Source of the DNA: an uncultured Erysipelotrichaceae bacterium
GTDB taxonomy: Bacteria; Bacillota_I; Bacilli_A; RF39; UBA660
Reading direction: 5' to 3'
Length of the DNA: 22,011 nucleotides
Assembly: GCA_902773365.1 (NCBI GenBank)
Contig: CACYEG010000041.1
Location: 1-22,011 of the forward strand
Shown: positions 13,129 through 21,591 of the stretch, piece by piece
Numbering within the stretch: position 1 is the stretch's first letter
Layout: each line of letters begins with the position of its first letter
The notes under the pieces: generated by a model
What the model saw: only the letters and a program-made list of their open reading frames with translations
Database searches by the model: none
Told to the model about the DNA's origin: nothing
Translations under genes and position numbers: made by a program

Positions 13129-16067
13129 ACATTATCTAACTTAACACTTACAAGTTTAGAAACACCTGACTCTTGCATTGTTATTCCATAAAGAGTATTT
13201 GCATATTCCATAGTTTTCTTTTTGTGAGTTATAACTATGAATTGAGTTTTATTTTCATAATCTTTTAAATATGTACCAAAAGTATCGACATTTGCTTCGT
13301 CTAATGCAGCTTCAACTTCATCTAATATACAGAAAGGTACAGTTTTAACATTCAAAATAGCGAAGAGTAGAGCTATAGCAGTAAGGGTTTTCTCTCCACC
13401 ACTTAATAAAGATATGCTCTTTAATTTTTTACCAGGAGGTTCTGCAATAATATCTATGCCTGTTTCTAACATATTTAAAGGATCTGTCAACATGAGCTCA
13501 CCATTTCCTCCCTTGAATAATTGTTTGAAAACTTTCTTAAATTCATTATTGACAGCATTATATGTGTTTGTAAATTCTTCTATCATGGTTTTATCCATTT
13601 CGGCGATAATACCCAATAAGTCGTCGATAGATGACTTTAAATCTTCTCTTTGAGAAGTTAAGAATGAATATCTTTCATTTATACGCTCAAATTCACTTAT
13701 TGAGCCAGTATTTACTTCGCCAAGATCTCGTATAAATCTTTTTAGTTCTTGAACTCTACCTCTAGATTTTTCTATGTCAGGGCCAACTTCATATTCCATT
13801 TTTGCACGCTCGTAAGTTATAGAGTATTCGTCATTTAATCTTAATAATAAATTATCCATCTTGATATCTAATTTACCTAATGTTACATCAATCTCATTTG
13901 CTTCACTTAAAAGTTTATTGTAGGATGAATTTACTTTCTTGTTAGCGAGCTCTAACTCTGCTAATTCACTATTGGTAGTAGATTTTTTATCTTTAAGTCT
14001 ATCAATTAACTCTTGTAAAGAACTTTTTTCGTTTATTTTGTCATAGTATTTATTGAGTATTTTATCTAATTCTTTATCTAATGCGCCATTTTTTAAATTA
14101 TTAGTTCCATCCAATTCTCTTTCTTTATTGCTTATATTTTCTAATAAAGCTTCTAAAGAACTTTCCTTAGCTTTAATTATTATATTTGAAGTAGTAATCG
14201 CATTGTTAGTATTGTTTACTAACTCTTCATTAAATGCCAAATCTTTTATTACTTTATCCAGTTTTTCACTATTATATTTGAGTTCTTCATTTATCATATC
14301 AAATGTATGTTTGTAATTAGAAAGTGTGGCTTTTTCATTAATGATATTTTTGCTATTTTTTTTATCTCCACCACTCATCGATCCACCAGTATGAAGAATA
14401 TCTCCTTCTAATGTTATAATTCGATAAGAATAGTTGATTTCTTTACCAATTTTATTCATATCATATATAGTGTTAACTACTATAATATTACCTAACTGAT
14501 TGGCAATTATATTTTGATATTTTGTATCGTATGTAACCAAGTTAGATGCAATATCGATAAATCCAGAATATGTCTTTAATTTATTCATAGTATCGATATC
14601 GATATATTTTGGTTTAATTATGTTCATTGGGAAAAAAGTTGCTCTACCTAAGTGATTATCTTTTAAAAAGTTTATAGCATTTGTTGCAGATGTTTCATTG
14701 TCACATATTATGAAATTTTGATTAAACGAAAGAGCAGTTTCTATGGCCTGTGAATATTTATCTTCAACTTCGATTAAACTTCCAAGTGTTCCATGTAAAC
14801 CTTTTAATCTTGGATTTGATAAACATTGTTTAACAGGGTAGGGAACAAGTGCGTCATTATCGATATTCGATTCGATTATATCTATTTTATTTTTTGTTTC
14901 GTTCAATAGCCTCGTTTTTAATGCAATTTCACCAGATAAGCTGTTTTTACTCAATACTATTTTCTTGTGCTCTATTTCTAATTCATCCATTTTTTTTCTG
15001 GTATTAATTAGATTTTCTTTTTCGCTTTCTAATTCTTGCTTAATTGTTTTAGCGTTGTTCTGTAGCTCAAGGATATTTTCTTTTAGTGTGATTATGTTTG
15101 CGCTTAATTTAACGTCATCGACTTTGTATTTTTTTCTTTCAGTTATTACTTGTTTTCGAGCCTCTAGTGAACTTATTTCTTCAGTGACTTCTAAAAGCTT
15201 AGCACTCTTCGTGTTGATATCTTGATCGAGTTTAATTATCGCTAGCTTCAATTTCTCGATGTTTGCGTCATCTTTACTTGTAGATAAATTAATATCGTTC
15301 AAATCTTTTTCTAAGCTTTCTTTCTTTAGTTTTAACGATTCATATTCCATATTAATATTCGATATATCACTAACTAGTAAGGAAATTTCGATTTCTTCTA
15401 ACTCTTTTTTAAAAGCTAAATATTTACTTGCTTTTTCTTTTTGTTCTCTAAGTGGTTCTAAGCTGTGAGATAATTCTTCTATAATTAAATCTATCTTACT
15501 TAAATTATCGTTGGTCTTATCAAGTTTTTTTAAACTATCGATTTTTCTTTTTTTGTACTTTAAAACACCAGCAGCTTCTTCAATAATGGCACGTCTTTCT
15601 TCTGGTTTATTGTTTAGTATTTCACCAATTTTTCCTTGCCCAATAATACTGAATGCTTCTCTTCCTGCGCCAGTATCTAAAAATAAATCTGTAACATCTT
15701 TAAGGCGAACTCTTGCACCATTAATGGTATATTCATTATCTCCTGATGAATACACTGTTCTTTTTATTTCTATTTCGTCAAAGTCACTTTTTAAATAATG
15801 GTCTTTATTATCGAAAACTAAAGCAACACTGGCTCTAGTAAGTGGTTTACGAGAACTTGATCCTTGAAATATTACGTCACTCATCGAATTGTCACCACGC
15901 AACGCTTTAACAGATTGTTCCCCTAAGACCCATCTTACTGCATCGACTATATTAGATTTACCACTACCGTTGGGACCAACAATACCAGTTATACCATCCT
16001 TTATTTCTATATCAATTTTGTCTGCAAATGACTTAAATCCAAATGCTTTAATACTTTTCAGTTGCAT
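13122..16067 (-). CDS. smc: Chromosome segregation ATPase SMC, short form
   Basis: SMC forms ring-like dimers that fold and separate the chromosome, usually with ScpA and ScpB. This 981-residue protein has the N-terminal ATPase half with Walker A GPNGSGKSN (31-39). A coiled coil follows to about 405, then the hinge (about 410-570, Gly-rich ending 'GGSMSGGDK'), the return coiled coil, and the C-terminal half with signature LSGGEK (888-893) and Walker B 'FCILDEVEAALD' (Asp916, Glu917). It is about 200 residues shorter than the Bacillus subtilis protein (1186), mainly through shorter coiled-coil arms, similar to Mycoplasma SMC. It lies 12 nt downstream of rnc, a widely conserved pair. The ftsY gene that often follows is absent. 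Confidence 0.97.
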   Translation of the reverse strand: MQLKSIKAFGFKSFADKIDIEIKDGITGIVGPNGSGKSNIVDAVRWVLGEQSVKALRGDNSMSDVIFQGSSSRKPLTRASVALVFDNKDHYLKSDFDEIEIKRTVYSSGDNEYTINGARVRLKDVTDLFLDTGAGREAFSIIGQGKIGEILNNKPEERRAIIEEAAGVLKYKKRKIDSLKKLDKTNDNLSKIDLIIEELSHSLEPLREQKEKASKYLAFKKELEEIEISLLVSDISNINMEYESLKLKKESLEKDLNDINLSTSKDDANIEKLKLAIIKLDQDINTKSAKLLEVTEEISSLEARKQVITERKKYKVDDVKLSANIITLKENILELQNNAKTIKQELESEKENLINTRKKMDELEIEHKKIVLSKNSLSGEIALKTRLLNETKNKIDIIESNIDNDALVPYPVKQCLSNPRLKGLHGTLGSLIEVEDKYSQAIETALSFNQNFIICDNETSATNAINFLKDNHLGRATFFPMNIIKPKYIDIDTMNKLKTYSGFIDIASNLVTYDTKYQNIIANQLGNIIVVNTIYDMNKIGKEINYSYRIITLEGDILHTGGSMSGGDKKNSKNIINEKATLSNYKHTFDMINEELKYNSEKLDKVIKDLAFNEELVNNTNNAITTSNIIIKAKESSLEALLENISNKERELDGTNNLKNGALDKELDKILNKYYDKINEKSSLQELIDRLKDKKSTTNSELAELELANKKVNSSYNKLLSEANEIDVTLGKLDIKMDNLLLRLNDEYSITYERAKMEYEVGPDIEKSRGRVQELKRFIRDLGEVNTGSISEFERINERYSFLTSQREDLKSSIDDLLGIIAEMDKTMIEEFTNTYNAVNNEFKKVFKQLFKGGNGELMLTDPLNMLETGIDIIAEPPGKKLKSISLLSGGEKTLTAIALLFAILNVKTVPFCILDEVEAALDEANVDTFGTYLKDYENKTQFIVITHKKKTMEYANTLYGITMQESGVSKLVSVKLDNVK

Positions 16068-16079
16068 AATAACACATCC

Positions 16080-16727
16080 TTATTTAACACTTTTTTTATA
16101 TGCATCTAATGCCGCAGCTTGTTCTGCTTCTTTTTTACTTTTACCTTTACCAATGCCAAATACCATATCATTAATTATTACTTCGACCTCATAGGTTTTG
16201 TTATGTGCAGGGCCTGATTCTTTTACTAGTCTATATTCTAAAGATTTCTTATCAGTTTGCACTAATTCTTGTAGTAGTGACTTATAATCTGAATAAAATT
16301 TAACGCCACTGTCAATAAATGGTGTAATAATACTTAAAACATATTTTTTACTTACTTCATATCCATATTCAAGGAAAATCGAACCCAACACTGCTTCAAA
16401 AACATCGGCAATTATTGTTTCATTTACGTCATGTATCTGGCCATTTCCAACTTTAATGTATGGAATAAAACCGACAGTTTTTGCATATTCATATAGTGCA
16501 TGTTCACATACATAACGAGAGCGTATCTTAGTCATATCTCCTTCGCTGTATTTATATGCTTCATAAAAATATTCGCTAGTTACTAATTCTAGTACAGCAT
16601 CACCTAAGAATTCTAGTCTTTCATAACTTGGAACGCCATGTTCATTTGAATACGATGAATGAGTTAAAGCAGTTTCTATATTAGACACTTTATTTACGTC
16701 TAGTCCAAATTTTTCTAAAAAATTCAT
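16080..16727 (-). CDS. rnc: Ribonuclease III
   Basis: RNase III cuts double-stranded RNA, for example in rRNA precursor processing. This 215-residue cytoplasmic protein has the catalytic domain (about 1-145) with the signature ERLEFLGDAV (36-45). Glu39 and Asp43 match metal-binding residues, and Asp108 and Glu111 in 'DVFEAVLG' complete the site. A C-terminal double-stranded RNA-binding domain follows (about 147-213, ending GKSKKEAEQAAALDAY). The start is ATG 16727: GGTGA (16733-16737) is 5 nt upstream, and the in-frame GTG at 16736 is itself part of that site. It is the first gene of the rnc-smc unit. Confidence 0.97.
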   Translation of the reverse strand: MNFLEKFGLDVNKVSNIETALTHSSYSNEHGVPSYERLEFLGDAVLELVTSEYFYEAYKYSEGDMTKIRSRYVCEHALYEYAKTVGFIPYIKVGNGQIHDVNETIIADVFEAVLGSIFLEYGYEVSKKYVLSIITPFIDSGVKFYSDYKSLLQELVQTDKKSLEYRLVKESGPAHNKTYEVEVIINDMVFGIGKGKSKKEAEQAAALDAYKKSVK

Positions 16728-16743
16728 ATTTTTCACCGTATTA

Positions 16744-16749
16744 ATTATA
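16744..16749 (-). promoter_or_regulatory. Putative -10 element of the rnc-smc unit
   Basis: On the minus strand a perfect TATAAT lies at 16749-16744, only 17 nt before the rnc ATG. The transcript would start near 16739, leaving a leader of about 12 nt that is almost all ribosome binding site. I see no good -35. Confidence 0.45.
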
Positions 16750-16788
16750 CTACGAAGTGATACATAATTACTAGATTTATTTTTTTTG

Positions 16789-16817
16789 TTTTCAAAATAG
16801 TTTTTTTATAGTAAAAT
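16789..16817 (+). promoter_or_regulatory. Promoter of the ZnuA-like lipoprotein gene
   Basis: A weak TTTTCA (16789-16794), 17-nt spacer and TAAAAT (16812-16817) precede AGAGTGA (predicted start A16827). A long T-rich stretch (16777-16807) surrounds the -35 region. The ribosome binding site AAGGTGG (16833-16839) is 6 nt before the ATG. Confidence 0.5.
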
Positions 16818-16845
16818 TAGTATATTAGAGTGAAGGTGGTTTATT

Positions 16846-17721
16846 ATGAAAAGAAAAATTTATTTATTTATTTCTCTATTTACGGTATTGTTTTGTTTAA
16901 CGGGCTGTATAATTAAAAGAGATAATCTAGAAAATGTCGATATCTATACAACTGTTTATCCTATAGAATATCTAGTCGACACATTGTATGGTTATAATTC
17001 TAAAGTATCGAGCATATATCCTGCAGAAATCGACTTAAATAGCTATAAGCTTACCAAAAAACAAATAGAAAAATATTCTAAAGGTGAAATTTTTGTTTAT
17101 AACGGATTGTCTAATGAAAAAGGCGTTGCAAGAGACTTGTTGAATTCTAATACCAATTTAAAAATTATCGATGTGTCTCAGGGATTAGAATATTCTTATT
17201 CTACTGAAGAACTTTGGTTAAATCCAAGAGATTATTTGATGATGGCTCACAATGTAAAAAACGGCATAGAAGAATATATTAACAATAAATACATAATCGA
17301 AGAGATAGATAAAAATTATGAAGGTTTAAAATTTTTAATAAGCAGTATTGATGCAGAACTGGAAACAATTCCAGAAAATGCTAAAGATAAAAACATCATT
17401 ATCGCATCTGATGCACTATCTTTTTTAGAAAAGTATGGATTTACCCTTACCAATATAGATAATACAAAGGTAGACATTCCTAGTACAGTTTCGCAAAAAG
17501 CTAAAAGGCTAGTTCAAGAAAAAACTGTTAAGTACATATTTATATTAGATAATATGGAAGAAAGCGAATTAGTAAGCGACTTAGTTAAATCAGGAGCTCA
17601 AGTGGTTAAAATACGCAGTATGAGCGTAAAAAAAGAAAGTGATAAAGAAAACGGAGTAAATTATAAAACTATGATGCAAGACTTTATAGATGCAATAAAA
17701 AAAGAGGTTTATGAAGAATAG
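16846..17721 (+). CDS. ZnuA-like lipoprotein lacking the metal-binding histidines
   Basis: This 291-residue exported lipoprotein (lipobox LTGC, Cys21) follows the cluster A-I zinc/manganese-binding fold (ZnuA, AdcA, MntA) along its whole length: 'YTTVYPIEYLV', 'SIYPAEIDLNSYKLT', 'LWLNPRDYLMMAHNV', 'IIIASDALSFLEKYGF', 'VKYIFILDN' and 'SMSVKKESDKENGVNYKTMM'. The usual ligands are replaced: the His of DPHSYEPT is Asn65, the His of DPHxWLDP is Glu122, the His of SHAAF/Y is Asp189, and the fourth acidic ligand region reads LDN (234-236). The His-rich loop is absent. It therefore probably does not bind zinc in the standard way; oxygen ligands for another ion, or loss of transport function, are possible. 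No transporter ATPase or permease is adjacent. Confidence 0.83.
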   Translation: MKRKIYLFISLFTVLFCLTGCIIKRDNLENVDIYTTVYPIEYLVDTLYGYNSKVSSIYPAEIDLNSYKLTKKQIEKYSKGEIFVYNGLSNEKGVARDLLNSNTNLKIIDVSQGLEYSYSTEELWLNPRDYLMMAHNVKNGIEEYINNKYIIEEIDKNYEGLKFLISSIDAELETIPENAKDKNIIIASDALSFLEKYGFTLTNIDNTKVDIPSTVSQKAKRLVQEKTVKYIFILDNMEESELVSDLVKSGAQVVKIRSMSVKKESDKENGVNYKTMMQDFIDAIKKEVYEE

Positions 17722-17724
17722 TAG

Positions 17725-18075
17725 CTATATTCCAACATTGTTAATATCACTATCAGTAGTTTTAAGTTCAAGATAAAGTAACATACCACCTCCAACTAAG
17801 AAAAGAATAGATGCAATAACATTTACTAAAGTGTTATTGCTTTTTTCTTGATTGTATTTCTTAAATGCATTAAATATAAAATATATATAGACAAAAAATG
17901 CAATTGTCAAAACCACCAGATTTATGCTGTGAAATTCTGTTAGTTTCTTTCTATTGTTAGTTTTAATATATTCTTTTTCTAATGCATTCGAATAAAGTGC
18001 TGCAACTGAAATAAATATATAAATATACCATACTAAATCATCTAGATTTAGGGCATTTATTTTTGATTCTTTCAT
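17725..18075 (-). CDS. Small membrane protein with three helices, unknown function
   Basis: This 116-residue protein has three hydrophobic segments at about 13-31, 49-70 and 83-104, separated by polar, Lys-rich loops, so it should be an integral membrane protein. I recognise no family. It is a single gene, convergent with the ZnuA-like gene (stops 3 nt apart) and divergent from nifJ. No Shine-Dalgarno-like sequence is visible before the ATG, and no terminator is clear at the 3' junction. Confidence 0.65.
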   Translation of the reverse strand: MKESKINALNLDDLVWYIYIFISVAALYSNALEKEYIKTNNRKKLTEFHSINLVVLTIAFFVYIYFIFNAFKKYNQEKSNNTLVNVIASILFLVGGGMLLYLELKTTDSDINNVGI

Positions 18076-18104
18076 AATTAATATTATGCTTATCTTAAAA
18101 CTTA

Positions 18105-18133
18105 TTGAAAAAGAACTCTTAAAATTATATAAT
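18105..18133 (+). promoter_or_regulatory. Strong sigma-A type promoter of nifJ
   Basis: TTGAAA (18105-18110), a 17-nt spacer and a perfect TATAAT (18128-18133). The predicted start is A18140 in AGAAAATAGG, about 19 nt before the ATG at 18159, with AGGTGAG as ribosome binding site. Confidence 0.85.
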
Positions 18134-18158
18134 CTTTATAGAAAATAGGTGAGTCGTT

Positions 18159-21100
18159 ATGAAAAAAATAATTGATGGGAATGAAGCTTGCGCCAGTGTA
18201 GCTTATCTATTTAGCGATATGGCTAGCATCTATCCAATTACGCCTTCTAGTCCAATGGCAAGCTCAGTTGATAAAAAAGCAGGCGAGAAAGTTAAAAATC
18301 TTTTTGGAGATTCAGTTAAAGTCATCGAAATGCAGTCAGAAGCTGGTGCAGCCGGTTGCATGCACGGATCTCTTTGCTCTGGTAATTTGGCAACAACTTT
18401 TACAGCTAGTCAAGGGCTTCTTTTAATGATTCCAAACATGTATAAAATAGCAGGAGAGGAATTGCCTGGTGTCATGCACGTAGCAAGTAGAACAGTTGCA
18501 ACACATGCATTATCTATCTTTGGTGATCATTCAGATGTCTATAGCGTAAGAGATACAGGATGGTGTATGTTATCTTCTTCGACAGTACAAGAAGCACACG
18601 ATCTTGCTGCTGTTGCGCACTTATCTGCGATTAAATCATCACTTCCTTTTTTACATTTTTTTGATGGATTTAGGACTAGTCATGAAATAAATACGGTTAA
18701 TATGTTGAATGAAAATGCACTATACAAACTACTCGATAAAGATAGAGTAAAAGACTTTAGAGATAGGGCGCTTAATATAAACAACCCTTTTACAAAGGGA
18801 ACTGCAGAAAATGAAGATATTTATTTTCAATGTGTAGAAGCTAGGAGTAAAGATTACGATTCTGTATATGATTGCGTCGACAACTATATGAAAAAAATAA
18901 ATGAGCTACAAAACACAGACTATGCACCGTTTAATTATTATGGCGTAGATAATCCAAAATATGTAATAATTGCGATGGGTAGTGTAACATCTACAATAAA
19001 AAAAGTGGTAGATGATTTGAATAAAGATAATCATTCTCTTGGACTAGTGAACATTCATTTATATCGCCCCTTTAATAAAGTAGCATTATCAAATCTATTG
19101 CCAAAAAGTGTTAGGAGAGTAGCAGTATTAGATAGGAGCAAATCTCAAGGTAGTGTAGGTGAACCTCTATATTTAGACGTGGTATCAGCATTAAAAGATA
19201 CCAACATAGAAGTATTAGGCGGTAGATATGGATTATCTAGCAAAAATGTGACGCCAAGTGATATTTATTCAGTATTCGAAATGTTAGAAACAAATCCAAA
19301 AGACAATTTTACAATTGGCATAGTAGATGATTTATCCAATACATCTTTGCCAATGTCTGATTATAAATATTCGTCAAATGCTAAGGAAATTATTATATAC
19401 GGCTATGGTTCAGATGGAATGGTAAGCGCATCAAAAGACTTGTTAAAGATTATAGGTACAATTAAAGATGAATATGTGCAAGGTTACTTCCAATATGATT
19501 CTAAAAAAAGTGGTGGAGTTACAGTATCAAATTTGAGATTTGATAAGGAAAAAATTGAAGAACCATACTATTGTACATCACCAAATATACTTGTCGTTAC
19601 TAAGGATATTTATTTAAAGAAATTTAGAGTAACGGATAACATTAGACAAAATGGTGTCATGATAATAAATACCTCTAAATCCCCTAGAGAATTAGAAATG
19701 TTAGATGAAATCAAAAAAGACTTAAAAGAAAATAAAATTACAATATTTACTATTGATGCAGAAGGTATTGCTTTAAGAAACGGAATTAAAGGAAAAATAA
19801 GTATGATTTTTGAAACAATACTACTAAGGTTATTAAAAGTAGATGATTACGAAAATATACTTATCGAAAATATTCAAAAGAAGTTTGCCACAAAAGGGGA
19901 AAATGTCGTCAATTCAAACATAAGGTGTGTTAAAGAAGCAATCTCAGGGTTATCATCTTTCAATTACAGTTTAACTGAATCTGGTTTAAAACTAGAGCAT
20001 AATGACATAATAGATTCTATTAACCAAAGAAATGGAGATAAAATATCAGTTAGTAACTTATATGCTTTTCGTACTGGCGATTTTCCTGCAGCTACGACCA
20101 AATCTGAAAAGCGAAATGTTACCAATTTAGTTCCTATATGGAATAAAGATAATTGTATTCAATGTGGCATGTGTTCCATGGTTTGTCCGCACGCTGTAAT
20201 TAGACCTTTTATAGTTGAAAGTGATAGTGCATACAAAGACGATTCTATAACTATGTTGGGCGATAAAGACGGTAAATACAAATATATTATAAGTGTTAGT
20301 GAAGCTGATTGTACTGGATGTGGTGCATGCATAAATGTGTGTCCAGGTAAAAAAGGTGAAAAAGCACTTATACTTGGAGAAAAAGATACAAGAAGACAAA
20401 CACTTGCTAATACATTATTTAATTTCTATAATAATCCGAAACTATTCGATAAATACTCAATCAAAGGTTCTCAACTAGAAAAACCAGGATTTGAATTTTC
20501 TGGTGCATGCGCAGGTTGTGGAGAAACACCATATATTAAACTCTTAACCCAATTATATAAAGATAGATTAATTATTGCAAATGCAACAGGATGTTCGAGT
20601 ATTTATGGAGGAAGTGTACCTTCTACACCTTATAGTATACCTTGGGCAAATAGTCTGTTTGAAGATAATGCAGAATTTGGTTATGGAATATATTCAGGTT
20701 ATAAAGTAATTAGAAATAGAATAAAGATGCTAATGCAAGAATCCATCGATAGTGAAACACCAATAGTTAAAGAATTATTTCAAGAATGGATTAATAACAT
20801 GGACGACTATGAATCGACCAAAAAAGTAAAAGAGGAACTTAAGGGAGAAAAAATACCACGTGAAATCGAAGAATTATTCGATTATTTAGAAAAGCCTTCA
20901 ATTTGGTGTATTGGAGGAGATGGTTGGGCTTATGACATTGGTTTTGGTGGAATTGACCATGTTCTTAGTTCCAATGAAGATATTAACATTTTAGTACTAG
21001 ATACAGAAGTGTATTCCAATACTGGTGGACAAGCATCTAAATCAAGTAGATTTGGCCAAATTGCCGAATTCGCTAATGCAGGAAAGAGAACTGAAAAGAA

Positions 21101-21533
21101 AGATTTATTTAAAATTGCAATGAGCTATCCAAATTGTTACGTTGCAAGTGTTAGTTTAGGTGCTAATATGATGCAAACAATTAAAGCATTTAAGGAAGCA
21201 GAAGAACATAGAGGTCCATCAATCATCATTGCATATTCTCCTTGTATCGAACAGGGAATTAAAAAAGGTATGGGTTGTGCGATGAATGAGCAAAAATTAG
21301 CAGTGGAATGTGGATATATAATGCTCATGAGATATGATGGTGTAAACTTGACCATTGACTCAAAAGAACCAAATTATGATAAATATGATGAATTTCTTCA
21401 AGGAGAAGTTAGATATAACGCCTTAAAAATAAAGAATGAGCATCTTGCCGAGGAATTGTTGGCTTTAAATAAAGAAGCAGCTAACAAGAGATTTAATTAC
21501 TATACACATCTTTCTAATAAAAGCGAACAATAA
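18159..21533 (+). CDS. nifJ: Pyruvate:ferredoxin (flavodoxin) oxidoreductase
   Basis: This enzyme converts pyruvate and CoA to acetyl-CoA and CO2, passing electrons to ferredoxin or flavodoxin; it is the main pyruvate-oxidising enzyme of many anaerobes. The 1124-residue single chain has all domains in order. The N-terminal pyrimidine-binding domain carries YPITPSSPMA and 'HSDVYSVRDTGWCML'. A CoA/transketolase C-like domain follows ('VAVLDRSKSQGSVGEPLYLDV'-type region around 19110-19180), and then a gamma domain. Two 4Fe-4S ferredoxin motifs lie at Cys666 (CIQCGMCSMVC) and Cys718 (CTGCGACINVC). The third-cluster and TPP domain has 'CAGCGE' at Cys784 and GDGWAYDIG at about 920-928, followed by 'SNTGGQ'. 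Length is close to the usual 1170-1200. It is a single-gene unit with its own promoter. Confidence 0.97.
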   Translation: MKKIIDGNEACASVAYLFSDMASIYPITPSSPMASSVDKKAGEKVKNLFGDSVKVIEMQSEAGAAGCMHGSLCSGNLATTFTASQGLLLMIPNMYKIAGEELPGVMHVASRTVATHALSIFGDHSDVYSVRDTGWCMLSSSTVQEAHDLAAVAHLSAIKSSLPFLHFFDGFRTSHEINTVNMLNENALYKLLDKDRVKDFRDRALNINNPFTKGTAENEDIYFQCVEARSKDYDSVYDCVDNYMKKINELQNTDYAPFNYYGVDNPKYVIIAMGSVTSTIKKVVDDLNKDNHSLGLVNIHLYRPFNKVALSNLLPKSVRRVAVLDRSKSQGSVGEPLYLDVVSALKDTNIEVLGGRYGLSSKNVTPSDIYSVFEMLETNPKDNFTIGIVDDLSNTSLPMSDYKYSSNAKEIIIYGYGSDGMVSASKDLLKIIGTIKDEYVQGYFQYDSKKSGGVTVSNLRFDKEKIEEPYYCTSPNILVVTKDIYLKKFRVTDNIRQNGVMIINTSKSPRELEMLDEIKKDLKENKITIFTIDAEGIALRNGIKGKISMIFETILLRLLKVDDYENILIENIQKKFATKGENVVNSNIRCVKEAISGLSSFNYSLTESGLKLEHNDIIDSINQRNGDKISVSNLYAFRTGDFPAATTKSEKRNVTNLVPIWNKDNCIQCGMCSMVCPHAVIRPFIVESDSAYKDDSITMLGDKDGKYKYIISVSEADCTGCGACINVCPGKKGEKALILGEKDTRRQTLANTLFNFYNNPKLFDKYSIKGSQLEKPGFEFSGACAGCGETPYIKLLTQLYKDRLIIANATGCSSIYGGSVPSTPYSIPWANSLFEDNAEFGYGIYSGYKVIRNRIKMLMQESIDSETPIVKELFQEWINNMDDYESTKKVKEELKGEKIPREIEELFDYLEKPSIWCIGGDGWAYDIGFGGIDHVLSSNEDINILVLDTEVYSNTGGQASKSSRFGQIAEFANAGKRTEKKDLFKIAMSYPNCYVASVSLGANMMQTIKAFKEAEEHRGPSIIIAYSPCIEQGIKKGMGCAMNEQKLAVECGYIMLMRYDGVNLTIDSKEPNYDKYDEFLQGEVRYNALKIKNEHLAEELLALNKEAANKRFNYYTHLSNKSEQ

Positions 21534-21534
21534 G

Positions 21535-21563
21535 TTGACATTTTAAGAAGATGCGTTTATAAT
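21535..21563 (+). promoter_or_regulatory. Perfect consensus promoter of the last pilin gene
   Basis: TTGACA (21535-21540), exactly 17 nt, then TATAAT (21558-21563): every base matches the housekeeping consensus. It starts one base after the nifJ stop codon. Predicted start A21570 in AGAAAGT gives a leader of about 22 nt with an AGAGGAGA ribosome binding site. Confidence 0.9.
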
Positions 21564-21591
21564 TTTCTTAGAAAGTAGAGGAGAATATAAA

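Noticed and set aside
13414..16194. Several plus-strand open frames opposite smc and rnc
   Set aside because: They lack ribosome binding sites, have low-complexity Ser/Leu/Phe composition and mirror the real genes on the other strand.
16728..16736. GTG start three codons upstream for rnc
   Set aside because: The GTG is part of the GGTGA ribosome binding site that serves ATG 16727.
16846..17721. Annotation as a zinc-binding ZnuA
   Set aside because: The three metal-binding His residues are replaced and the His-rich loop is absent.
17700..17740. Terminator between the convergent ZnuA-like and small membrane protein genes
   Set aside because: Only 4-5 bp weak stems without a T run were found.
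19107..19145. Possible reassignment of AGG from Arg to Met, described in some uncultivated Bacilli
   Set aside because: In nifJ an AGG codon encodes the conserved Arg of the 'VAVLDRSK' segment, so AGG reads as Arg here.
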